Shown: positions 17,132-23,265 of the stretch, in pieces | Layout of the letters: the number at the start of each line of letters is the position of its first letter | Position numbering within the stretch: the first letter of the stretch is position 1 | Assembly (NCBI GenBank): GCA_022072165.1 | Contig: JAJVIF010000001.1 | Span: forward strand, 1,143,353 to 1,207,352 | Length of the DNA: 64,000 bases | Reading direction: 5' to 3' | Origin: a bacterium | GTDB lineage: Bacteria; JAJVIF01 | Notes under the pieces: model-generated | Seen by the model: the letters and a program-made list of their open reading frames with translations, nothing else | The model's database searches: none | What the model was told of the DNA's origin: nothing | Position numbers and translations under genes: made by a program

Positions 17132-18766
17132 TCATTCAGCAGCGAACGCGGGGGGCTGCTGGACCAGTTGCCAGCCTCCCCCAGTCACCAGGACCGCTCC
17201 GACATATCCACTCACATCCAGACGCTGCAACAGCCCTTCGCTCCGCTCAGAAATCATCTCAGCCTGCGACTGCTGCGCCGGGTCCAGCGCCTGGAGTGCG
17301 CCATTGGTGACGATGAGCCAGTGGGTCTCTGCCGGGAAGGCCAGGAACCGGACTGTCCGGCCATCAGCCAGCCGCGTGCCGGGGAGGACCCAGGGCTCCA
17401 GCCGATGACGTTGCATCGTGAGGATGGGGTGGTCCGGTGGCGACGATGCCAGCAGCAGGTATTTGTCCCAGATCACCCGATGATTCGGCAGGTAGTACCC
17501 CGCCTGCTTGAAGCTGTCACTCAGGAGCACCAGCGTCTGCGACGAAGGTCCCGCCTTCGGGATGTCATCCACATGGACCACCATCGCCTGGTCGACCATT
17601 CGCAAAAGGGGCCAGCTCAGATCGGTCCGGGGGTCGCCGGTGGCAAAGCGCCAGAGCAGAATCGGTAGCATCAGCGCCAGAAACAGCGCCGCAATCAGGG
17701 GCTGTCGCTGCGTCACCCGGGTGCTACCACAGCCGATAACCAGCGCTACTGATGGGGCATAATCGAGAAAAATCCCCGTGAAGTTCACATGGACGATGAG
17801 GTAGAAGAGCACCCCCGGAAGCACCCACCAGCAGAGGAAACCGAGTGGAATCCGGCTGTCATCCGCGTTACTGACCGACGGCAGTCGCCGAGCCACCGGG
17901 ATCAGCGCCAGGACCACCACCACCGGGATCGGCAGCGCGAAGCCGAGCCAGAAGAAGTCGCGCATCGCCCGCCAGTTCGCGGCAAGCTCCTGCAGCGGTC
18001 CCGACTCGAAGCGTCCGAAGCGGGTCTCGTGCTTGACCCCTTCGGTCTGGATCGCCTGCAGCCATTCCCCCACTCCTCCGGATGCCTGCCAGACCGGGAC
18101 ATACGCCGCCAGCGATAGTCCTGTCAGTACTACGAGTGACAGGTGTTTTTGTCGACCCGGGAGTCCCCACCAGACCCAGGCCAACAGCGGGAGTCCCAGG
18201 ACCAGACTCGGGAGGCGATACGCTCCACCGATCGCGGCTATGACAAACGGCCACCACCAGCGCGGGTCCCCTTCCTGTCGGACGCGCCAGGCGGACCAGC
18301 CAAGCCACGCGAACCAACAGGCACCTGCGGGATAGCTCAGGGCGACCGACCCGTAGTAGAGCGTCAACGGACTCGCCAGCAGCAGGAGTGCCGCGACACC
18401 TCCCGCCAGCACGCCCCCCCAAGCCCGCCCGAGCAACCAGGTCGCCCAGGCCGCGCCCCCAAGCAGCAGCCAGTTCACCAGGAGATACCCGCGATTCGGC
18501 TCTCCGCCCATGATTTTCGTGCCGAGCCAGCCGGATACCACATACGCCGGGTAGCCCGGCGGATGGGGCTGGTGCAGCCGGACATCGAATTGCTCCAGCG
18601 CGAGGGCATACTGCGCGGAGTCCCATCGGGCGAGATATCGGGAGTGACACAGCCACTGGCCACACCACAGGAGGAGCCCAGCGACACCCATCGCCAGCAT
18701 GACCCGCTTCAGCAGCAGACCGTCAGATGGTGGTGTAGCCGCAGTCGGGGGAGACAAGGTCGCCAC
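17132..18766 (-). CDS. GT-C type membrane glycosyltransferase-like protein (DUF2723-like)
   Basis: Predicted 544 residues from a leaderless GTG. There are about 10-11 hydrophobic helices in the first 400 residues, and the C-terminal about 140 residues are soluble. The first periplasmic loop carries W-D-S-A-Q-Y followed by H-P-P-G-Y-P. This resembles the D-S/G-E-F and A-H-P-P-G-Y-P signature of DUF2723 / protein O-mannosyltransferase-like GT-C proteins, where an acidic residue in loop 1 is catalytic. The donor would be a lipid-linked sugar. It is divergent from crcB with only 20 bp between start codons and an overlapping -10. Acceptor unknown. Confidence 0.75.
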   Translation of the reverse strand: MATLSPPTAATPPSDGLLLKRVMLAMGVAGLLLWCGQWLCHSRYLARWDSAQYALALEQFDVRLHQPHPPGYPAYVVSGWLGTKIMGGEPNRGYLLVNWLLLGGAAWATWLLGRAWGGVLAGGVAALLLLASPLTLYYGSVALSYPAGACWFAWLGWSAWRVRQEGDPRWWWPFVIAAIGGAYRLPSLVLGLPLLAWVWWGLPGRQKHLSLVVLTGLSLAAYVPVWQASGGVGEWLQAIQTEGVKHETRFGRFESGPLQELAANWRAMRDFFWLGFALPIPVVVVLALIPVARRLPSVSNADDSRIPLGFLCWWVLPGVLFYLIVHVNFTGIFLDYAPSVALVIGCGSTRVTQRQPLIAALFLALMLPILLWRFATGDPRTDLSWPLLRMVDQAMVVHVDDIPKAGPSSQTLVLLSDSFKQAGYYLPNHRVIWDKYLLLASSPPDHPILTMQRHRLEPWVLPGTRLADGRTVRFLAFPAETHWLIVTNGALQALDPAQQSQAEMISERSEGLLQRLDVSGYVGAVLVTGGGWQLVQQPPAFAAE

Positions 18767-18773
18767 GGGGGAG

Positions 18774-18780
18774 TAGCATA
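18774..18780. promoter_or_regulatory. Shared bidirectional -10 for crcB and the GT-C gene
   Basis: The 7 bp TAGCATA reads TAGCAT on the plus strand (18774-18779), 7 bases before the crcB ATG. It reads TATGCT on the minus strand (18780-18775), 8 bases before the GTG of the GT-C gene. The two hexamers overlap by 5 bp, so both transcripts would be leaderless. On the plus strand GAGACA (18751-18756) at a 17-base spacing is a fair -35; the minus -35 is weak. Confidence 0.65.
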
Positions 18781-18786
18781 CGGCCC

Positions 18787-19185
18787 ATGCCAGCAGGAAG
18801 CGCCATCATGCACTGGATGCTCGTGGCGTGTGGCGGTGCGCTTGGCGCGGTCGCCCGGTATGCAGTCGCGCAATGGCTGCATCCGGACCGTCTCCCGCAG
18901 GCGATTCCCCTGGGGACCCTGGCCGTGAATGTCACCGGGTCAGCGCTCCTTGGCTGGCTCTTCGCGCAGCTCTTCACCGGGATGGAACAGGGGAAAGACC
19001 AGTCACTCTGGTTGCTGTGGGGTGTTGGATTCTGCGGCGCATTCACCACGATGTCGACGTTAAGCCTTGAGACACTGACCCTGATACAGCGCAACCATCC
19101 GACGCTCGCTTTGCTGAACTGGAGCCTGCAAACGCTGCTCTGTCTGGGCGCCGCCTGGGCCGGGTTACTCCTCGGGAAACGTTAG
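18787..19185 (+). CDS. crcB: Fluoride channel CrcB/Fluc
   Basis: Four-helix membrane protein of 132 residues; Fluc works as a dual-topology dimer that exports fluoride. Conserved features: GGALGAVARY near the N-terminus, GTLAVNVTGS in helix 2 (the pore asparagine), and GFCGAFTT in helix 3. The following S-T segment reads TTMSTL where most family members have TTFSTF, so both Phe-box positions are substituted. It starts 7 bases after its -10, so there is no room for a fluoride riboswitch. The 3' end overlaps the convergent dipeptidase gene by 21 bases. Confidence 0.93.
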   Translation: MPAGSAIMHWMLVACGGALGAVARYAVAQWLHPDRLPQAIPLGTLAVNVTGSALLGWLFAQLFTGMEQGKDQSLWLLWGVGFCGAFTTMSTLSLETLTLIQRNHPTLALLNWSLQTLLCLGAAWAGLLLGKR

Positions 19186-20238
19186 CCGACGATCCGCGTC
19201 CTGGGCAGTCGCAGGGAGCACCTGCCGCAGCACCCGGAGCCAGTTGCCTCCTAAAATCGCCTGGATGTCATCGTCGCGATACCCCCGACGCATCAGCGCG
19301 GCGGTGAGATTCGGCAGCGCTGCGACATCCTCCAGCCCGGTGATCGGAATCTCATACCCATCGAAATCACTGCCGATGCCGACATATCCGATTCCGGCAA
19401 TGCTGACAGCATGATCGATGTGGTCGCAGACATCTTCCACACTCAGGCGCAGCGACTTCGCATCGTCATGGGGTCGCATATGCTGCGCGATGAAATCGAT
19501 ACCGATAACCCCACCCGTCGCGGCGATACCCCGTAGAGTCTCATCGGAGCAATTGCGCGGAATGTCCATAAGCTGACGACAGAGTGAGTGCGAAGCGATG
19601 ACGGGCTGTGTGGCAGAAGAGAGGACTTCCTCGACCCCCGGGTCCGCCAGGTGGGCAATGTCGACGAGCATCCCCAGCTGGCGCATTCTGCGGACCACCC
19701 GCCAGCCCGCCTTCGTCAGGCCGCTGGGCTGTGGATTCCCGCAACCGGAGGCGAGTTCGCTGTCGTGATTGTGGGTCAGCCCCACGACCCGGACTCCCGC
19801 CCAATAGAACGCATCGAGGAGCGTGACATCGCCCTGCAATGGTGTGGCCCCTTCGATTGAGAAACAGAAGCCGAGCTTCCCGGACCCCGGTCCGATGCCA
19901 TCCAGATCAGCTACGGAAGCTACCTGTTGTAGCCGACCGCCGGAGCGCATGATGATCCGCTGCCCGGTCGCCAGGAGATCCTGGGCAAAGGCGGTCGCTT
20001 CCTGTCCATGGAACTTCGCAGGGGTCCAGAGCGAGGCAATCTGCAGACTGACACCCCCGGCGATGAAGCGGGGATAGTCGGTATGGCCGGATGACTGTCG
20101 CTCGAAAAAGTCATAGCCCTTGTCCATGACCTCGTAAAACGTGTCGGCGTGGCCATCAATGACCCAGGAGCGCCGATGCAGGGCCAGGGCCTCCTGTGAA
20201 GCATTCGGAAGCGATCCGGCAACTGTGTCAGGACTCAT
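19165..20238 (-). CDS. Membrane-dipeptidase-like zinc peptidase (M19)
   Basis: Predicted 357 residues of the renal dipeptidase family, binuclear zinc enzymes that split dipeptides. Zinc ligands are recognisable: H-A-D in VIDGHADTF, the Glu in SIEGATPL (the bridging position), His in GLTHNHDS and His in ASHSLCRQL. GIGSDFDGYE near the C-terminus carries the conserved Asp. There is no signal peptide, so it is likely cytoplasmic, as for many bacterial members. Its ATG overlaps the TGA of the upstream YHS-like gene (4 bases), so the two are co-translated. It could process peptides imported by the nearby transporter. Confidence 0.93.
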   Translation of the reverse strand: MSPDTVAGSLPNASQEALALHRRSWVIDGHADTFYEVMDKGYDFFERQSSGHTDYPRFIAGGVSLQIASLWTPAKFHGQEATAFAQDLLATGQRIIMRSGGRLQQVASVADLDGIGPGSGKLGFCFSIEGATPLQGDVTLLDAFYWAGVRVVGLTHNHDSELASGCGNPQPSGLTKAGWRVVRRMRQLGMLVDIAHLADPGVEEVLSSATQPVIASHSLCRQLMDIPRNCSDETLRGIAATGGVIGIDFIAQHMRPHDDAKSLRLSVEDVCDHIDHAVSIAGIGYVGIGSDFDGYEIPITGLEDVAALPNLTAALMRRGYRDDDIQAILGGNWLRVLRQVLPATAQDADRRLTFPEE

Positions 20239-20708
20239 GATGTCGGTCCCATCGTGGGTGGCGGCAGGGTGTCGATGTTTTCTTCCGTCACCAGATAGTC
20301 TTCCGGCACCCCGATGGTGTCCGGGTCGGTTTTCGCTTTACGCACAAATTCGATGATGCAGGGGGGACAGCAGAAGTAGTACAGCCGGCCGTTAATCTGC
20401 CAGGTCATGGTTCCCCGGGATCCGGTAATCGGGCAGCGGACATCCCCCTTTTTCGGTGCGGCATGGGTCGTGGCCTCATCTCCGAGCATGGTGCGGGCAT
20501 ACTTCTCAAACGGCGATACATTGCCATTCGCCTCGATGTCCGCCGCAGTGTAAATCCCACCAGGTGTCAGGACTTCCTGGGCCACCAGATCGATTCCCGA
20601 CTGCGGCGCAACTGGGGGGGGCGGCGGGGCAGGACTCAGGAAGAGGCCGATGCCAACTCCCATCCCAATCGCGAGGAGTCCCAGTCCGGCCAGGGGAAGT
20701 GGTTTCAC
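20235..20708 (-). CDS. Membrane-anchored YHS-like cysteine protein
   Basis: Predicted 157 residues from a leaderless GTG. One N-terminal hydrophobic helix (residues 4-26, LAGLGLLAIGMGVGIGLFL) is followed by a proline run, so the rest is probably outside the membrane. Near residues 92-121 lies CPITGS, then W-Q-I-N-G-R-L-Y-Y-F-C-C-P-P-C, which resembles YHS/TRASH-type metal-binding domains (CP-V-C-G ... Y-Y-F-C-C-x-x-C). Four cysteines could bind a metal ion. It is first in a two-gene unit with the dipeptidase. The metal and role are unknown. Confidence 0.72.
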   Translation of the reverse strand: MKPLPLAGLGLLAIGMGVGIGLFLSPAPPPPPVAPQSGIDLVAQEVLTPGGIYTAADIEANGNVSPFEKYARTMLGDEATTHAAPKKGDVRCPITGSRGTMTWQINGRLYYFCCPPCIIEFVRKAKTDPDTIGVPEDYLVTEENIDTLPPPTMGPTS

Positions 20709-20715
20709 GCGATCG

Positions 20716-20721
20716 ATGGTA
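20716..20721 (-). promoter_or_regulatory. -10 element, leaderless GTG start of the YHS-like gene
   Basis: TACCAT ends 7 bases before GTG 20708; no ribosome-binding site is present. It separates the YHS-like/dipeptidase pair from the helicase gene upstream. Confidence 0.58.
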
Positions 20722-20747
20722 CCAGCCGGACTCGCCTGCCAGCCCCT

Positions 20748-22298
20748 CTACTCAGTGAAGAGTTTTTCTTCGATGAGCTGCTCCTGCACCTGGCGTCCAC
20801 GGGGGTCGAAGCAGAAGAACTTGAAGTGCTTTTCGAACTCCAGGTCGACATACTTCCGCCCGGTGCGGTTTTTCTCAATGGTCGCCACCACCCACCGTTC
20901 GTACTCCAGGAGTTTCGAGGGGTTGTAGGCGACATTGTTCTTGGAAATGATCTTCGCCTTGTCGTTGAGGATCAGCGCGATGTCAGCTTCGTAGTCGATG
21001 GCTGAGCCGCCTCGCAGGTGATGCAGTCGCATACGCTTCGCCTTGAGCCCTTCACGGTCGGCGGCCACGATGCTGACAATCGGAATCTCCAGATTGAGGG
21101 CGATGTCCTTCAGCCCCTCAACAATCGTGGTGACCTTGTCCTCATCAGTAGCAGGCTCCGGGAAGACCGGGACCTTCTGGAGATAGTCCACGAAGACCAC
21201 CACATGGCCCCGTTCTTTCTTCAGGTTCTGAGCCATCCAACGGATCGACTGGAGGGTCGTCTTCATCGTGTTCCCTTTGAACAGGATCATCCGCGACTGG
21301 TACTGCTCGATTTTTTCCAGCACCAGCTTCCCCCGCTGGGAAGTCCGTAGCAGTTCAATGAACCCGACCCGCCCATCCCCAGCCTTTTTGATCCCTTCCA
21401 GGACATCCCGTTCCACCAGCCCCAGATCAAAGGGGGTCAGGCCGAAGGGATTCACCGATTCCATCGGGATCAGCCGCTTGAGCAGGTACTCCTCGTTGTG
21501 CTCGTAGCAAATGTAGAGGACCGTGGCCTCGCCATTGAAGGCGAGATTGCGGGCCATCTGGAGGCTCATGATGGTCTTCCCGACCCCCTGTGCCCCACCA
21601 ATAAGGATCAGTTCCCCCTGGGAGATGCCATTGATCGCCCGGTCGATGCTCTCAAAGCCCGTGGCATAGGTCCGGAAGCCACTGGTCGTCCCTTTCAGGG
21701 TCCGCTGGTGTATTCCTTCCATTACCTGCTGGACCGACATCGGCTCATCGAACCGGACGTTTTCCTGGATTTTTTCAAGATCCCATTTCAGGAGATTCAG
21801 GATCTGCTGCGGGTCGCGCTTCTGCTCCTGCAGCAGGTGCAAACAGGTCTCCAGCAACGTCCGGACCTTCCGGACTGTATGGAAATCGCGGAGGGACTGG
21901 ACCTTGGCCGGGAATTCTTCCACGGAGTCGATGCAGTCGTTCGCCAGTTGCTCCAGCCCGGCGATCCCCCCGAGCTGATGGAGCAGGTTGGCTTCCTGGA
22001 GGGCATTGGCGATGACTCCCAGGTCCATTTCCTGGATCTCGCTGTCCGCCAGCAGGTGAATCACCCGGACCATTTCACGGTAGGTGGAGGTGTAAAGGGG
22101 CAGCGCCGGACCGTAGTCCCGCAGGATTTCCGCGAAGTTGCGCGAGGGCGCTTTGAAAAAGAGCCCCAGGACCGCCGCTTCCATAGCGATTTGCGACCCC
22201 TCGGCGAGTCCCCGCAGAGCGGCGGCACCCGGGGCAGCACTGGCTGTCCGCTGCTGGGCATCGGAGAGAGCGTTAGCGAGAGACCGGACATCGGACAT
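20748..22298 (-). CDS. DnaB-type helicase, divergent
   Basis: Predicted 516-residue RecA-fold hexameric helicase. The N-terminal helical domain (about 30-185) is a weakly conserved DnaB-N. After a linker, the Walker A GGAQGVGKT is at 234-242, Walker B VVVFVDYLQ follows, and the H4-type loop LRGGSAIDYEADI is present. The linker segment R-T-Y-A-T-G-F-E-S-I-D-R aligns with the G-I-x-T-G-F-x-x-L-D of DnaB. It differs from standard DnaB in the absence of the N-terminal P-x-x-x-E-A-E and in several insertions. The start follows AAGGAG. It may be the replicative helicase or a second paralogue; no other dnaB is in the window. Confidence 0.8.
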   Translation of the reverse strand: MSDVRSLANALSDAQQRTASAAPGAAALRGLAEGSQIAMEAAVLGLFFKAPSRNFAEILRDYGPALPLYTSTYREMVRVIHLLADSEIQEMDLGVIANALQEANLLHQLGGIAGLEQLANDCIDSVEEFPAKVQSLRDFHTVRKVRTLLETCLHLLQEQKRDPQQILNLLKWDLEKIQENVRFDEPMSVQQVMEGIHQRTLKGTTSGFRTYATGFESIDRAINGISQGELILIGGAQGVGKTIMSLQMARNLAFNGEATVLYICYEHNEEYLLKRLIPMESVNPFGLTPFDLGLVERDVLEGIKKAGDGRVGFIELLRTSQRGKLVLEKIEQYQSRMILFKGNTMKTTLQSIRWMAQNLKKERGHVVVFVDYLQKVPVFPEPATDEDKVTTIVEGLKDIALNLEIPIVSIVAADREGLKAKRMRLHHLRGGSAIDYEADIALILNDKAKIISKNNVAYNPSKLLEYERWVVATIEKNRTGRKYVDLEFEKHFKFFCFDPRGRQVQEQLIEEKLFTE

Positions 22299-22385
22299 GG
22301 CGCACGGGGCTCCTTGGCGGAGAATGGACTCCCCTTAATGTCCTGCCCGCACTCTAAAAGAGACCTCCGCTGCTGTCCGGGGCAT

Positions 22386-22416
22386 AAAAAGCGCTCCCAG
22401 CCTGGGCCGGGAGCGC
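22386..22416 (-). terminator. Terminator after the cysteine-rich gene
   Basis: An 8 bp stem GCGCTCCC / GGGAGCGC (22391-22398 and 22409-22416), followed on the minus strand by TTTTTATG. Strong intrinsic terminator. Confidence 0.92.
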
Positions 22417-22444
22417 GCGGAAATGGTTCGAAACCAGGAGGCGA

Positions 22445-23098
22445 CTACATCACACCATCGGTGTCGGCTTCCGCCGGGTCGGCATCGGCATGGGCGGCTT
22501 CGTCGTCTGCCGGAGGCATGTGGAGCGCGACACAGGCCTCGCAGGCCAGCGACGAATTCATGCACTCATCGCAGTCCCCTCCAGAGGAGCAGATCTCGCA
22601 GGCCCGCATCATCTTGAGGTGGTCGGGGCAGACGATGTTCAGCATGCAGTCATCACACATGAACATTGCTCCCAGATGCTCCCCACACAGGGTGTGGTCG
22701 TCATCCTGACATGCCTCGCAACCTGCGACCGCCTCTTTGCAGACATCGCACATGTAGTGCGGGGCGCAGACATTGCAGGTCATCATGCCCTTGGCACAGT
22801 CCGCGCAGGGGATCATGGTCATCATGTTGGCCAGGCAGGCCTCACAGCCGTTGGCCATTTTGTCCTGCGCCCAGTTGCACATGTCACCAGCAGCACAGGC
22901 AGGGCACGAGGCCATGTGATCGGTGCATTCCTGGCAGTAGATCTGGGGGCCGCAGACTTCGCAGGTCAGCGCACGGGTCACACAGTGCATGCAGACCGCT
23001 GATTCCTCAGCGGAGGTCGCCCCGTGGTCACCAGCAAAGGCGGTGGCTGCAAAGCAGGTGATAAGCAGAAAGAGGGAAAGCGTTAACAGGCGAAACAT
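22445..23098 (-). CDS. Exported cysteine-rich CxxC-repeat protein, unknown family
   Basis: Predicted 217 residues from ATG 23098, which follows GAAGGAG; an earlier in-frame ATG lacks such a site. Residues 1-22 are a signal peptide ending AFA. The mature part has 29 cysteines in about 195 residues, mostly as CxxC pairs spaced 7-13 residues apart (CMHC, CEVC, CQEC, CPAC, CEAC, CADC, CNVC, CDVC, CEAC, CDDC, CEIC, CDEC, CEAC). None is followed by His in a CxxCH motif, so it is not a c-type cytochrome. Histidines and acidic residues are frequent, and the C-terminal tail is Asp/Ala-rich. The pattern suggests a chain of zinc-ribbon or B-box-like metal sites. It is monocistronic with a strong promoter and terminator. 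Confidence 0.85.
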   Translation of the reverse strand: MFRLLTLSLFLLITCFAATAFAGDHGATSAEESAVCMHCVTRALTCEVCGPQIYCQECTDHMASCPACAAGDMCNWAQDKMANGCEACLANMMTMIPCADCAKGMMTCNVCAPHYMCDVCKEAVAGCEACQDDDHTLCGEHLGAMFMCDDCMLNIVCPDHLKMMRACEICSSGGDCDECMNSSLACEACVALHMPPADDEAAHADADPAEADTDGVM

Positions 23099-23181
23099 AG
23101 TTCGCTCCTTCGTCGTAGGTTGCAGAGAGTGGCCCTGTGGCACTAGCGCCTGACTCGCCATAGGCTGTAGTCGGCTCGCAT

Positions 23182-23210
23182 AGCGTACCGCTACCTCCGC
23201 GGTATCTCAA
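23182..23210 (-). promoter_or_regulatory. Promoter of the cysteine-rich gene
   Basis: TTGAGA (23210-23205), exact 17-base spacer, TACGCT (23187-23182). The leader of about 75 bases ends in GAAGGAG before ATG 23098. It is one of the best sigma-70-type matches in the window. Confidence 0.75.
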
Positions 23211-23248
23211 ACGACCCGACGCTTTCCGTCCATCGACCGAGGTTTCGC

Positions 23249-23254
23249 TACACT
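23249..23254 (+). promoter_or_regulatory. -10 element of recD2, near-leaderless
   Basis: TACACT ends 11 bases before ATG 23266, so the leader would be only about 3-5 bases. No ribosome-binding site is present. Confidence 0.6.
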
Positions 23255-23265
23255 CCCTTCCTGCG

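Noticed and set aside
18767-18786. Fluoride riboswitch upstream of crcB
   Set aside because: Only 20 bases separate the two start codons; there is no leader RNA.
22445-23098. Multihaem cytochrome interpretation of the cysteine-rich protein
   Set aside because: None of its CxxC pairs is followed by histidine.
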